NCBI GenBank assembly: GCA_002344205.1
Contig: DDSZ01000002.1
Span: 86,767-133,316 of the forward strand
Direction: 5' to 3'
DNA: 46,550 bases
Source: Opitutaceae bacterium UBA2377
GTDB lineage: Bacteria; Verrucomicrobiota; Verrucomicrobiia; Opitutales; Opitutaceae
A program made the translations under genes and the position numbers. Under the pieces are notes generated by a model, which saw only the letters and a program-made list of their open reading frames with translations, did no database searches and was not told the origin of the DNA. Positions within the stretch are counted from its first letter, which is position 1, and the number at the start of each line of letters is the position of its first letter. This document shows, in pieces, positions 7,731 to 16,635 of this stretch.

Positions 7731-8852
7731 ATGTGTGCCGCCCCCATCGCCGCCTGCGCCTCGGTTGAAGCCGCGGGCGACGAGCTGACCGTCGCACTGG
7801 GCGGCGACTGGCGGATCACCGGCCCGCGGCCTGCCTGGGAGGAACTGCGCGCCGGCCGGGAACCGCAGCGTGTGACCGTGCGGGTGGGCGGGGTCGGCAA
7901 ATGGGACAGCTCACTGCTGCTTTTCCTGTTTGAGGTGCAGCAGTGGTGCCGCATGGCCGGCGCATATTTCGACGGCGAGGCGCTGCCGGAAAAACTCCGC
8001 ACGATGCTCGGCCAGTTGGCACGCTCGCATGAGACCAGCGTGCCCTTTGACCGTTCGCAGAGTTTCATGGAGACCGTCGGCACCGCGACGCTCCAAATCT
8101 GGCAGAAAGGGCGGGAGATCGCGTATTTCGTGGGCGAGTGCACCCTCAGCCTGGTCAAGCTGGCCCGGCAGCCGCACAAGTTCCGCTGGCGCGACTGCCT
8201 GCACGAGATGCAGCAGTGCGGCGCGATGGCGCTGCCGATCGTGAGCCTCATCAGCTTCCTGGTCGGCATGACGCTGGCCTACACCGGCGCGCTCGTGCTC
8301 CGGCAATACGGCGGCGACATCTACGTGGCGGACCTGGTCGGCGTGGCGATGGCGCGCGAGATGGGGGCGTTGATGACCGCCATCGTGCTCGCGGGCCGGA
8401 CCGGCGCGGCCTATGCCGCCCATCTCGGCAACATGAAGGCCAACGAGGAGATTGATGCGCTTTCCACGCTCGGCATCTCCCCGGTGGATTTTCTCGTGGC
8501 CCCGCGCCTGCTGGCGCTAACGCTCATGATGCCGCTGCTCTCGCTCTACGCGTGCTGCGTGGGCATCGTGGGCGGCATGGCGGTGGCCTGGTCGGTGCTC
8601 GACATCCTGCCCGTGGCCTTCTGGGTGGAGATGCTGACGATTGTGGACCTGTCCGACGTGCTCTCGGGCCTCGTCAAAGCCGTCACCTTCGGCGTGATCG
8701 TGGGGCTGGCCGGATGCCTGCGCGGCCTGCAAGCCGACCGCAGCGCGGCGGGCGTGGGCCAGGCGGCGACCTCGGCTGTCGTCACCGCCATCCTGTTCAT
8801 CATCGTGGCCGACGCCGTTTATGCGGTGGTGTTCGACATCCTGGGGATCTGA
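7731..8852 (+). CDS. mlaE: STAS-MlaE fusion: permease of an Mla-type lipid ABC transporter
   Basis: 373 residues from the ATG at 7731. Residues about 1-105 look like a STAS domain (ELTVALGGDWRIT, WDSSLLLFLFEVQQWC), fused to an MlaE permease domain (about 115-373). The MlaE signature AREMGALMTAIVLAGRTGAAYAAHLGNMKANEEIDAL is clear, with about five membrane segments. In E. coli the STAS protein MlaB is separate; the N-terminal fusion seen here is common outside Enterobacteria. The complex moves phospholipid between the two membranes. The next gene starts three bases after the stop. Confidence 0.93.
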   Translation: MCAAPIAACASVEAAGDELTVALGGDWRITGPRPAWEELRAGREPQRVTVRVGGVGKWDSSLLLFLFEVQQWCRMAGAYFDGEALPEKLRTMLGQLARSHETSVPFDRSQSFMETVGTATLQIWQKGREIAYFVGECTLSLVKLARQPHKFRWRDCLHEMQQCGAMALPIVSLISFLVGMTLAYTGALVLRQYGGDIYVADLVGVAMAREMGALMTAIVLAGRTGAAYAAHLGNMKANEEIDALSTLGISPVDFLVAPRLLALTLMMPLLSLYACCVGIVGGMAVAWSVLDILPVAFWVEMLTIVDLSDVLSGLVKAVTFGVIVGLAGCLRGLQADRSAAGVGQAATSAVVTAILFIIVADAVYAVVFDILGI

Positions 8853-8855
8853 GCC

Positions 8856-9653
8856 ATGGAAACCGCCGCCGCTTCCGCCCAGCCCACCGAGGTGCCGACC
8901 ATTGCCGTCGAAGGGGTGGCCTGCGGCTACGACGGCGGCCTCGTGGTGCTGAAAGATCTGACCTTCCGGGTGACCCGCGGGGAGATTTTTTTCATCATCG
9001 GCGGCTCGGGCTGCGGCAAGAGCACGCTGCTGCGCAACCTCATCGGCATCCACCAGCCGCTGGCGGGCACGGTGAAGTTCAACGGCGAGCCCTTCCAGTA
9101 TCACGATCCCGCCGCCCGGCGCGAGATGCTGAAGACCTTCGGCGTGCTCTACCAAAGCGCGGCCCTCTGGAGCTCGCTCACGCTGCGCCAAAACGTGGCG
9201 CTGCCCCTGGAGGAATACACCGCGCTCAACCACCGCGAGATCGAGGAGCTGGCGACGCTCAAGCTCGCGCAGGTGGGCCTCACCGGCTTCGAGGATTACT
9301 ACCCGGCGGAGATCAGCGGCGGCATGAAGAAACGCGCCGGCCTGGCGCGGGCGCTGGCGCTCGACCCCGCGATCGTCTTCCTCGACGAGCCCTCGGCCGG
9401 ACTCGACCCCATCACCTCGCGCAAGCTCGACGAGCTCGTCCTGCAGATCCGCGAGATGTTCAACACCACGCTGGTCGTGGTGTCGCACGAGCTGGCCTCC
9501 ATCTTCAGCATCGCGGACCGGGTGATCATGCTCGACAAGGCCAGTAAGGGCATCATCGCCGAAGGCCCGCCGCGCCTGCTGGCCCGGGAAAGCCGCGATG
9601 CCCGCGTGACCGAGTTTCTGCACCGGGGCGACCGGCTGGAGGCCGCGCCATGA
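8856..9653 (+). CDS. mlaF: MlaF-type ABC transporter ATPase
   Basis: 265 residues. Walker A is GGSGCGKST, the signature is ISGGM (the MlaF variant of LSGGQ) followed by KKRAGLARALALDP, Walker B is AIVFLDEPSAGLDP, and the H-loop is VVVSHELASIF. It energises the MlaE permease encoded directly upstream (gap of three bases). The segment TLRQNVALPLEEY is typical of the MlaF/TTG2A subfamily. Confidence 0.93.
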   Translation: METAAASAQPTEVPTIAVEGVACGYDGGLVVLKDLTFRVTRGEIFFIIGGSGCGKSTLLRNLIGIHQPLAGTVKFNGEPFQYHDPAARREMLKTFGVLYQSAALWSSLTLRQNVALPLEEYTALNHREIEELATLKLAQVGLTGFEDYYPAEISGGMKKRAGLARALALDPAIVFLDEPSAGLDPITSRKLDELVLQIREMFNTTLVVVSHELASIFSIADRVIMLDKASKGIIAEGPPRLLARESRDARVTEFLHRGDRLEAAP

Positions 9654-9723
9654 ACCTGCGTCCGCCCGCGGGGCAGGATTGCCCCCGCACGATTCACCGC
9701 CACCATCAACTCCAGGATCCCGC

Positions 9724-10725
9724 ATGAAAACCAAAGTCAGCCCCGCCATCGTCGGCGCCTTCGTGATCGGCGCCTTTGCCCTCGGCGTCATCGCTTTGCT
9801 GTCTTTTGGCGGCATCAGCCTTTTTTCCAAGCCGCAGCGCTTCACCGTGGATTTCAACGAGACCATCCACGGGCTCGACCTCGGTTCGCCCGTGAAGCTC
9901 CGCGGCGTGCGCGTCGGCCGGGTGGTGGACCTCAGCGTGCGCTTTGATGAAGCGGCCAAGCAGTCGGTCGTCACCGTGCTGTGCGAATTCAACCGCAGCA
10001 TCGTGCGCGACTCCAGCGGAGTGCAGATTGATATTTCCGACCGCACCGCCTTGCAGCGGCTCATTGATCAGGGCCTGCGTGCCCAGCTCGGTGTCATCGG
10101 CCTCGCCACCGGCCTGCTGTATGTGGAGCTTGATTTTGCGGACCCGGCGGAACACCCCGATCCCCATCGGCGGACCGATCAAAAATACGCGGCCGTGCCC
10201 GCCATGCCCTCGGCCATCTCGGAATTTCAGGCGAGCTTCACCCAGATCCTTGCGGATTTGAAGAAGGCCGACATCGCGGGGCTGTCCCAGGAACTGCGCG
10301 GACTGCTGGCGTCCACCCGCCGGCAGGTGGACGGGCTCGATCTCCCGGCGCTGGCGGCCCAGTGGACCGAGACCGGCAAGTCCGCCAACGCCCTGCTGGC
10401 CGGCCCCGAAGTCAAAGACGCTTTCCTCAACCTCAACGAAACCCTCTCCGACATGCGGCGCATCCTCGCCCGGCTCGACCGCCAGATCGACCGCACCGGC
10501 ACGGGCCTCGACGAAACGCTCGCCCAAGCCAAGACCACACTGGAGTCGTTCAACGCGTCTGCGCTCACCGCCCGCCGTTTCATCGAAGCGCAGGGCGGGC
10601 TGGGGGAAGAGGCCGCGCGCGCACTTGCGCGGCTCGGCGAGGCCGCGGAATCCGTGCAGCGGCTGACCGATTTTCTCGAACGCAACCCCAACGCCCTGCT
10701 CACGGGCCGGAAGCCGCCCCAATGA
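9724..10725 (+). CDS. mlaD: MCE-domain (MlaD-type) lipid-binding protein
   Basis: 333 residues beginning MKTKVSPAIVGAFVIGAFAL. A single N-terminal membrane helix (about 8-30) is followed by one MCE domain (about 38-140: FTVDFNETIHGLDLGSPVKLRGVRVGRV). A long, mostly helical C-terminal region (about 175-333) is predicted to extend into the periplasm. MlaD proteins form hexameric rings around the MlaE permease and carry lipid. The extended tail is longer than E. coli MlaD and more like the needle-forming MCE proteins. The start was taken at the ATG immediately before the membrane helix. Confidence 0.9.
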   Translation: MKTKVSPAIVGAFVIGAFALGVIALLSFGGISLFSKPQRFTVDFNETIHGLDLGSPVKLRGVRVGRVVDLSVRFDEAAKQSVVTVLCEFNRSIVRDSSGVQIDISDRTALQRLIDQGLRAQLGVIGLATGLLYVELDFADPAEHPDPHRRTDQKYAAVPAMPSAISEFQASFTQILADLKKADIAGLSQELRGLLASTRRQVDGLDLPALAAQWTETGKSANALLAGPEVKDAFLNLNETLSDMRRILARLDRQIDRTGTGLDETLAQAKTTLESFNASALTARRFIEAQGGLGEEAARALARLGEAAESVQRLTDFLERNPNALLTGRKPPQ

Positions 10726-10730
10726 ACGCC

Positions 10731-10736
10731 GGAGGA
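10731..10736 (+). promoter_or_regulatory. Ribosome binding site deciding the lipoprotein start
   Basis: GGAGGA stands three bases before the ATG at 10740. It favours that codon over the in-frame ATG at 10722, which would add six residues and overlap the mlaD stop. A strong Shine-Dalgarno sequence is unusual in this window. Confidence 0.6.
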
Positions 10737-10739
10737 TTT

Positions 10740-11336
10740 ATGAAGACCCGTTTCGCCGCCCTTGCATCCCTGCTCCTCAGCATGCTGGTCGCCGGCTGCT
10801 CGCTGCCTTCGGCGCAGCCCGATCCGACCCGCTACTACCTGCTGACGGCGCCGGCCGTGGCCGCGCCCGCGACCGGCGACACCGTGCTGGGCCTGCGCAG
10901 CGTGGACACGGCGGCCTACCTCCGCACGCGGGCGTTGATCGTGCGCCAAGGTGAGCACGAGGTCGAATTCCGCGAGTATGCCCGCTGGGGCGAGGCGCTT
11001 GACGCCGGCATCGCCCGCGTGCTGCGCGAGAACCTGCTCGCGTCCGACGCGATTGCACAGGTCGCCGTGGTGCCCTTTGCGCTCGATCAGGAGCGGGATT
11101 TCGACGTGACCGTGCGCGTGCTGGCCTGCGAAGGCGAGGCCGGCGGGGCGGTGCGTTTTCGCGCCGGTTGGGAGCTGTGGAGCACCGGTGCCGGCGCGGA
11201 GGTGCTCGATCGCGGCCACCATGAGGCCCGCGGCCTCACGTGGGACGGCCGCAACGAGGCAAGCCTCGCCGCCGCCCTCAGCCAGGCGGTGGCCGGACTA
11301 AGCGCAGACATCATTGCGGCGGTCGGCCGGCAGTGA
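10740..11336 (+). CDS. ABC-type transport auxiliary lipoprotein (PqiC/YmbA-like)
   Basis: 198 residues. A lipoprotein signal peptide ends in the lipobox LVAGC (Cys20). The domain starting PTRYYLLTAP, with LGLRSVDTAAYLRTRALIVRQG and EVEFREYARWGEALDAGIARVL, matches the ABC-type transport auxiliary lipoprotein family (PF03886), which includes PqiC of the Pqi MCE system. It probably sits in the outer membrane as the acceptor end of the Mla/MCE system. It is the last gene of the four-gene operon. It converges with dapL, whose stop lies nine bases away. Confidence 0.87.
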   Translation: MKTRFAALASLLLSMLVAGCSLPSAQPDPTRYYLLTAPAVAAPATGDTVLGLRSVDTAAYLRTRALIVRQGEHEVEFREYARWGEALDAGIARVLRENLLASDAIAQVAVVPFALDQERDFDVTVRVLACEGEAGGAVRFRAGWELWSTGAGAEVLDRGHHEARGLTWDGRNEASLAAALSQAVAGLSADIIAAVGRQ

Positions 11337-11345
11337 GCGCTCAGC

Positions 11346-12569
11346 TCACTTCAGCGCCTTGGCGATGCGTTCGAGGGCTTGCTCGACGTTGCTGCGGGAG
11401 TTGAAGGCGCTGATGCGCACGTGGCCTTCGCCGCACTTGCCGAAGCCGGCTCCGGGCGTGCAGACGACCTGCGCCTCGTTCAGCAGCTTGTCGAAGAAGG
11501 CCCATGAATCCGTGCCGGTGTTGATCCAGATGTAGGGGGCGTTGTCGCCGCCGACGCAGGAGAGACCGAGGCCGCTGACGGCCTTCCGAATGAGGGCGGC
11601 ATTGCCGAGGTAGAAATCGGTCATCGCCTTCACCTGCTGCTTGCCGGCGGCGGTATAGATCGCGGCGGCGGCCTTTTGCACGGGGTAGGAGACGCCGTTG
11701 AACTTGGTGCTGTGGCGGCGGTTCCAGAGCGCGTGAACGGAGTGGGCGTTGCCGGCGGCATCGTAGGCCTGGAGCGACTTCGGGACGACGAGGTAGGCGC
11801 AGCGCGTGCCGGTGAAGCCGGCGGTCTTGGAGAAGCTGCGGAACTCGATGGCGACATCGCGCGCGCCTTCGATCTCGTAGATGGAGTGGGGGATCTGCGG
11901 ATCGCGGATGTAGGCTTCGTAGGCGGAGTCGAAGAGGATGATGGCCTGGTTCGCCTTGGCGTAGGCGACCCACGCGGCGAGCTGGGCCTTGGTGGCGACG
12001 GCGCCGGTGGGGTTGTTGGGGAAACAGAGGTAGATCAGGTCGGTGGCGACCGACGGGATGGCGGGCACGTAGCCGTTGGCGGGGGTGCTCTCGAGGTAGG
12101 TGATGCCCTCGTAGCGGCCGTTGACGTTGCCGCCGGTGCGGCCGGCCATGACGTTGGTGTCCACGTAAACGGGATAGACGGGGTCGGGAATCGCGAGGCG
12201 GATGTCGGCGCCGAAGATTTCCTGGATGTTGCCGCAGTCGCACTTCGAGCCGTCGGAGACGAAGATCTCATCGGCCTCGATGGCGCAGCCGCGCGCGGCG
12301 TAGTCGTGTTGGGCGATGGCCTCGCGGAGGAAGGCGTAGCCCTGCTCGGGGCCGTAGCCCTTGAAGGTGGCGCGGTCGGCGAGTTCGTTCACGCCGGCGT
12401 GGAAGGCCTCGAGGCACACGGCGGGCAGCGGCTCGGTGACGTCGCCGATGCCGAGCCGGATGACCGGCTTCGCCGGATTGGCGGCGGCATACGCGGTCAC
12501 GCGCTTGGCGATGTCGCTGAAAAGGTAGGAGGCCTTGAGCTTGGTGTAGTTTTCGTTGATGCGAATCAT
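11346..12569 (-). CDS. dapL: LL-diaminopimelate aminotransferase
   Basis: 407 residues, the family's usual length. DapL converts tetrahydrodipicolinate directly to LL-diaminopimelate with glutamate as amino donor, bypassing the acyl pathway of lysine and peptidoglycan synthesis. Signatures visible are [21 protein letters not shown] at the start, [37 protein letters not shown], and the PLP-lysine segment [15 protein letters not shown]. DapL is standard in Verrucomicrobiota, Chlamydiae and plants, which supports the taxonomic inference. It is transcribed divergently from the panC-like gene. Confidence 0.96.
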   Translation of the reverse strand: MIRINENYTKLKASYLFSDIAKRVTAYAAANPAKPVIRLGIGDVTEPLPAVCLEAFHAGVNELADRATFKGYGPEQGYAFLREAIAQHDYAARGCAIEADEIFVSDGSKCDCGNIQEIFGADIRLAIPDPVYPVYVDTNVMAGRTGGNVNGRYEGITYLESTPANGYVPAIPSVATDLIYLCFPNNPTGAVATKAQLAAWVAYAKANQAIILFDSAYEAYIRDPQIPHSIYEIEGARDVAIEFRSFSKTAGFTGTRCAYLVVPKSLQAYDAAGNAHSVHALWNRRHSTKFNGVSYPVQKAAAAIYTAAGKQQVKAMTDFYLGNAALIRKAVSGLGLSCVGGDNAPYIWINTGTDSWAFFDKLLNEAQVVCTPGAGFGKCGEGHVRISAFNSRSNVEQALERIAKALK

Positions 12570-12592
12570 GGCGGAAATGGTCGGGCGAAAAA

Positions 12593-12626
12593 CTTGAACA
12601 AACCCGGCGGCTCCCGTTAGTTCAAG
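12593..12626. promoter_or_regulatory. Inverted repeat in dapL/panC divergent promoter region
   Basis: CTTGAAC at 12593-12599 and GTTCAAG at 12620-12626 are perfect inverted arms 20 bp apart in the 87-bp gap between the divergent dapL and panC-like genes. TTGAAC on either strand could also serve as a -35 hexamer. Function unproven. Confidence 0.3.
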
Positions 12627-12656
12627 CCCGACGTTGTCCCTCAGCGTCATCACCCT

Positions 12657-13499
12657 ATGCAAACGATCACGACCACGGCGGACATGCGTGCGGCGGCGGA
12701 CCAATGGCGGGCGGCCGGCCGGACCATCGCCCTGGTGCCCACGATGGGCGCCCTCCACGCCGGCCAGGAGGCCCTGATCCGCGCGGCCGCGGCCAAGGCC
12801 GACATCGTGGTGGCGGTCTGCTTCGTCAATCCGCTCCAGTTCGCCCCGAACGAGCTGATCGCCAATTACCCGCGCAGCCGCGAGGAGGACGCGGCCCTGT
12901 GTGAGCGCTGCGGCGCCGCCGCCATCTTCGTTCCGTCGGCGGAGGAGATTTACCCGAAGGGTTTCTCGACCTATGTGACGGAAGAGACGCTGAGCAAGCC
13001 GCTCTGCGGGCCTTCGCGCCCGGCGCATTTCCGCGGGGTGACCACGCTGATGGCGATGCTCTTCAACCTCGTGCGACCGCAATATGCCTTTTTCGGTCAG
13101 AAAACGGCGCAGCGTGCGGCCATCGTGCGCAAAATGGCCGCCGACCTGCGGTTCGAGGTTGAGGTGATCGTGGTGCCGACCGTCCGCGATGCCGACGGTC
13201 TGGCGCATGGCGTGCGCAACCGCGAGTTCACCGCCAGCCAGCGGCAGGAGGCGCTGGCGCTCAGCAAGTCCCTGATCAAGGCCCGGGAGATGGCGGCGGC
13301 CGGCGTGCGCAGCCCCGACCGCATCATCGCCGAAGCCACCCACATCATCAGCCAGCATCGCCGCGTGCGGATCATCTACGTGGCCATTGTGGACCACTTG
13401 ACCATGGAGCCCATGCGCGAGGTGGTGCCGGGCCAGTCCATGCTGGCCATCGCGGCCTGGGTTGATGAGGTGCGGATCATCGACAACACCATGCTGTAA
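12657..13499 (+). CDS. panC: Pantoate-beta-alanine ligase homologue with altered active site
   Basis: 280 residues, the normal PanC length and fold. PanC joins pantoate and beta-alanine via a pantoyl-adenylate. Conserved parts are [11 protein letters not shown] (His34), FVNPLQF (Asn58, Gln61), HFRGVTT, and FGQK (Lys149). Several residues normally invariant differ. The second His of the HxGH motif is Gln37. FGQKD-QQ reads FGQKTAQR (Asp to Thr150, second Gln to Arg153). LSSRN reads HGVRN (both Ser replaced). The changes lie in several separate motifs, so sequencing error is unlikely. It may be a paralogue with a different substrate, or a lineage-specific PanC. It is divergent from dapL. Confidence 0.85.
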   Translation: MQTITTTADMRAAADQWRAAGRTIALVPTMGALHAGQEALIRAAAAKADIVVAVCFVNPLQFAPNELIANYPRSREEDAALCERCGAAAIFVPSAEEIYPKGFSTYVTEETLSKPLCGPSRPAHFRGVTTLMAMLFNLVRPQYAFFGQKTAQRAAIVRKMAADLRFEVEVIVVPTVRDADGLAHGVRNREFTASQRQEALALSKSLIKAREMAAAGVRSPDRIIAEATHIISQHRRVRIIYVAIVDHLTMEPMREVVPGQSMLAIAAWVDEVRIIDNTML

Positions 13500-13516
13500 A
13501 ACCGCTTAAGCGGTTT
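13499..13516. promoter_or_regulatory. Perfect 18-bp palindrome upstream of the aldolase/rhaD unit
   Basis: AAACCGCTTAAGCGGTTT is a perfect palindrome starting at the last base of the panC stop codon. As DNA it resembles LacI/GalR-type operators and could control the sugar catabolic genes beginning 51 bp downstream. As RNA it could form a 7-bp stem with a TTAA loop followed by GCTAGTTTTT, so it could also serve as the panC terminator. Sequence alone does not separate these. Confidence 0.5.
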
Positions 13517-13566
13517 GCTAGTTTTTGGTCGAAATCTACCAAAATCTATCACTTAATCGGCGTTCC

Positions 13567-14331
13567 ATGTCATCCGCCCCGACGCCGCTCCAACGCCTGC
13601 TCGACCTGTCCCATCAGCTCGGCCGGGAGGACCGGCGGCTCGCGATTCTTGGCGAGGGCAACACCTCGGTGCGCCTTTCGGACCAAACCTTTCTCGTCAA
13701 GGCCAGCGGCTCCAACCTCGGCGGCTTGACCGCGACCGGCGTCACTGAGTGCCGTTTTGCCGACTTGCTGGCGTTGCTCGATGCCCGCCGCCTGGATGAT
13801 GCGGCGATTGACGAAAAACTGCTGGCGGCGCGGGTGGATCCCGCTGCCAGGAAGCCTTCGGTCGAGGCGATGTTCCATGCGTGGCTGCTCACGCTGCCCG
13901 GCGTGAATTTCGTCGGGCACACCCACCCGGTCGAGGTGAACAAGATCCTTTGCACACCGCTGGCCCGCAAATTTGCGCAGCGCCGGCTCTGTCCCGACGA
14001 GATCGTCTGCTGCGGTGCCGAGTCGGTGCTCGTGCCCTACGTGGACCCGGGCCTGCAACTCGCCCAGGCCATCCGGCGGGCCGTCCTCGCTTTCATCAAG
14101 CGCACCGCCCGGCCGCCGCGCGTGATCCTGCTCGAAAACCACGGCCTCATCGCGCTCGGCGGCACGCCCGAGGCCGTGCTGGCCACTTCGCTGATGACCG
14201 TGAAGGCTGCCGAGGTCTTCACCGGCGCACATCTGCTCGGCCGGCCGCGTGCCTTGACCCGCGCCCAGGTGGCGCGCATCGCCGGCCGCCCCGACGAGCA
14301 TTACCGCCAGCAGGCCCTCGGCCTGCGCTGA
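13567..14331 (+). CDS. Class II aldolase/adducin family protein
   Basis: 254 residues. The zinc site of class II sugar-phosphate aldolases is visible: HTHPVE (two His) and the later ENHGLIALGG His. GEGNTSVRL and FLVKASGSNLGGLTA are the phosphate/glycine-rich N-terminal segments. Relatives include L-fuculose- and rhamnulose-phosphate aldolases and decarboxylases. Its position 11 bp upstream of the rhaD fusion suggests a role in the same deoxysugar pathway, perhaps with another substrate. The start was set at the ATG giving MSSAPTPLQRLLDLSHQLG; the frame opens slightly earlier at a GTG. Confidence 0.87.
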   Translation: MSSAPTPLQRLLDLSHQLGREDRRLAILGEGNTSVRLSDQTFLVKASGSNLGGLTATGVTECRFADLLALLDARRLDDAAIDEKLLAARVDPAARKPSVEAMFHAWLLTLPGVNFVGHTHPVEVNKILCTPLARKFAQRRLCPDEIVCCGAESVLVPYVDPGLQLAQAIRRAVLAFIKRTARPPRVILLENHGLIALGGTPEAVLATSLMTVKAAEVFTGAHLLGRPRALTRAQVARIAGRPDEHYRQQALGLR

Positions 14332-14342
14332 ATTTTATCCTC

Positions 14343-16535
14343 ATGAAAACCTACCAATACGTGAACTATCTTTGGGACGACGCGAAGGCCGCGTCCCTCG
14401 ACCAGGTCGAGCGCCTCGTTTATCGCTCCAACATCCTCGGCAGCGACCAGCGCATCACCAACACCGGCGGCGGCAACACCTCGTCGAAGCTCACCGAGAA
14501 GGACCCGCTCACGGGCAAGGACGTCGAGGTCCTCTGGGTCAAGGGCTCCGGCGGCGATCTCCGCACCAGCAAGCGCGAGAATTTTTCGTCCCTCTATCAG
14601 GAGAAACTCATCGGCATGCAGGCGCTTTATCTCGGCCGCGCCGACAAGGGCCTGAAGTCCGCCGCCGAGGACGAGATGGTGGGCATGGCCAGCCATGCGA
14701 CGTTCAACCTTAACCCCCGCCCGTCCTCAATCGACACGCCGCTGCACAGTTTCATCCCGGCGAAGTTCGTGGACCACATGCACCCCAACGCGATCATCGC
14801 GATCGCGGCCTCGGCCAACTGCGAAAAGCTCACGCAGGAGATCTTCGGCGGCGAGATGGCCTACGTGAAGTGGATGCGCCCGGGCTTCGAACTCGGCCTC
14901 GCGATGCAGGCGATCTGCAAGGCCAACCCGAAGGTGAAGTCCATCATGATGGGCCAGCACGGCTTCATCTCCTGGGACAACGAGGAGAAGGCCTGCTACA
15001 CCTACACGCTCGACTGCATCGAGCGGGCGGCCGCCTACATCGAGAAGAAATACGTGGAGAAGGGCGGCGACGCCGCGGCCTTCGGCGGCGCGAAATACAC
15101 CACGCTCGCTCCGGAGAAGCGCAGCGAGCTGTTTGCTGCCATCCTCCCGTGGCTGCGCGGCCAGGTGTCGCAACAGAAGCGTTTCATCGGCACCGTGCAG
15201 GACGACGCGAAGATCCTGCGCTTCGTGAACTCCAAGGACGCCGCCCGCCTCGCCGAGCTCGGCACCAGTTGCCCCGACCACTTCCTCCGCACCAAGATCA
15301 AGCCGCTCTACGTGGATTGGAATCCCCAGTCCGAGGACTTTGCCACGCTCAAAAAGAAGCTCGCCGCCGGGCTTGAGCAGTATCGCAAGGACTACGCCGC
15401 CTATTACGCGAAGTGCAAACACGCCAACTCGCCGGCGATGCGCGACCCCAACCCGACGGTCGTCCTCATTCCCGGCCTCGGCATGATCGCTTGGGGCAAG
15501 GACAAGTCCGAGAGCCGCGTCACCGCCGAGTTCTACAACTGCGCGGTCGAGGTTATGCGCGGCGCCGAGGCGATTGATCGATACATCGCGCTGCCGCAGC
15601 AGGAGGCCTTCGACATCGAATACTGGCTCCTCGAGGAGGCGAAGCTCAAGCGCATGCCTGCCGAGAAGGAACTTGCCCGCCAGACCATCATTATAGTCGG
15701 CGCCGGCTCCGGCATCGGCAAGGAGACCGCCCACCGCATCGCCAAGGAGGGCGCCAACATCGTGTGCGTGGACATGAAGCTCGAGACCGCCGAGGCCACC
15801 GCCAAGGAGATCACCGCCAAGCTCGGCCAGGGCATCGGCGTCGCCGGCACCGGTATCTCCGGCTGCGGCCCGGCCATCGGGCTCGCCGCCAACATCACCG
15901 ACCGCGCCAGCGTCCGCGCCATGCTCGACCAGGTCGCGCTCGCCTACGGCGGCTTCGACTCGATCATCGTCACCGCGGGCGTCTTCTGGCCCAGCGACAC
16001 GACCGGCCACATCCCGGACGACAAGTGGTTCTTCACCTTCAACGTCAACGTCACCGGTAGCTACATCGTCGGTGACGAGGCGTTCAAGACCTGGAAAGAC
16101 CAAGGCCTCAAGGGCCAGCTCGTCCTCACCACCTCGGCCAATGCCGTCGTGGCCAAGAAGGGCAGCATCGCCTACGACACCTCGAAGGCCGCCGCCAACC
16201 ACCTCGTGCGCGAGCTCGCCATCGAGCTGGCGCCGCTGGTCCGCGTCAACGGCGTCGCCCCCGCGACCGTCGTGCAGGGTTCCGCGATGTTCCCGCGCGA
16301 CCGCGTCATCGGCTCGCTCGCGAAATACAACATCCCCTACACCGACGACGAGGCGACTGAGTCGCTCGTCCGCAAGCTCGCGCAGTTCTACGCCGACCGC
16401 ACCCTGACCAAGGCGCCGATCACTCCTGCCGACCAGGCCGAGGCGTATTTCCTGCTCGTCAGTCAGCGCCTGAGCAAGACCACCGGCCAGGTTGTCACCG
16501 TGGACGGCGGCCTGCACGAGGCCTTCCTGCGGTAA
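14343..16535 (+). CDS. rhaD: Bifunctional rhamnulose-1-phosphate aldolase/short-chain dehydrogenase
   Basis: 730 residues. The N-terminal half (about 1-440) is a class II aldolase: ITNTGGGNTSSKL, the zinc segment FVDHMHPNAIIAIA, and MMGQHGFISW. The C-terminal half (about 445-730) is an SDR with IIIVGAGSGIGKETAHRIA for NAD binding and the catalytic YDTSKAAANHLV (YxxxK). Such fusions split L-rhamnulose-1-phosphate into dihydroxyacetone phosphate and L-lactaldehyde and oxidise or reduce the lactaldehyde. It follows the small aldolase gene closely. With the rhamnulokinase downstream it gives most of the L-rhamnose pathway; no L-rhamnose isomerase gene of a recognised family is in the window. Confidence 0.94.
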   Translation: MKTYQYVNYLWDDAKAASLDQVERLVYRSNILGSDQRITNTGGGNTSSKLTEKDPLTGKDVEVLWVKGSGGDLRTSKRENFSSLYQEKLIGMQALYLGRADKGLKSAAEDEMVGMASHATFNLNPRPSSIDTPLHSFIPAKFVDHMHPNAIIAIAASANCEKLTQEIFGGEMAYVKWMRPGFELGLAMQAICKANPKVKSIMMGQHGFISWDNEEKACYTYTLDCIERAAAYIEKKYVEKGGDAAAFGGAKYTTLAPEKRSELFAAILPWLRGQVSQQKRFIGTVQDDAKILRFVNSKDAARLAELGTSCPDHFLRTKIKPLYVDWNPQSEDFATLKKKLAAGLEQYRKDYAAYYAKCKHANSPAMRDPNPTVVLIPGLGMIAWGKDKSESRVTAEFYNCAVEVMRGAEAIDRYIALPQQEAFDIEYWLLEEAKLKRMPAEKELARQTIIIVGAGSGIGKETAHRIAKEGANIVCVDMKLETAEATAKEITAKLGQGIGVAGTGISGCGPAIGLAANITDRASVRAMLDQVALAYGGFDSIIVTAGVFWPSDTTGHIPDDKWFFTFNVNVTGSYIVGDEAFKTWKDQGLKGQLVLTTSANAVVAKKGSIAYDTSKAAANHLVRELAIELAPLVRVNGVAPATVVQGSAMFPRDRVIGSLAKYNIPYTDDEATESLVRKLAQFYADRTLTKAPITPADQAEAYFLLVSQRLSKTTGQVVTVDGGLHEAFLR

Positions 16536-16543
16536 GCTAGATC

Positions 16544-16618
16544 TTTCCCGCGAATGGCGCGGATGTGCGCGGATTTGGATTCCTCTTATCCGCGAATATC
16601 CGCGTAATTCGCGGGAAA
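16544..16618. repeat. Imperfect palindrome, CGCGGAT family
   Basis: A 75-bp palindrome between rhaD and the epimerase gene. Outer arms TTTCCCGCGAAT (16544-16555) and ATTCGCGGGAAA (16607-16618) are perfect complements. Inner arms carry CGCGGAT/ATCCGCG repeats. Related sequence occurs at 21691-21764 and 29112-29143. Confidence 0.75.
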
Positions 16619-16635
16619 ATGGATCTGTCGAAAAT

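Noticed and set aside
13499..13516. Palindrome as a definite intrinsic terminator
   Set aside because: The stem would be 7 bp with a short tetraloop and the T tract starts several bases later. It is kept only as a palindrome with two possible roles.
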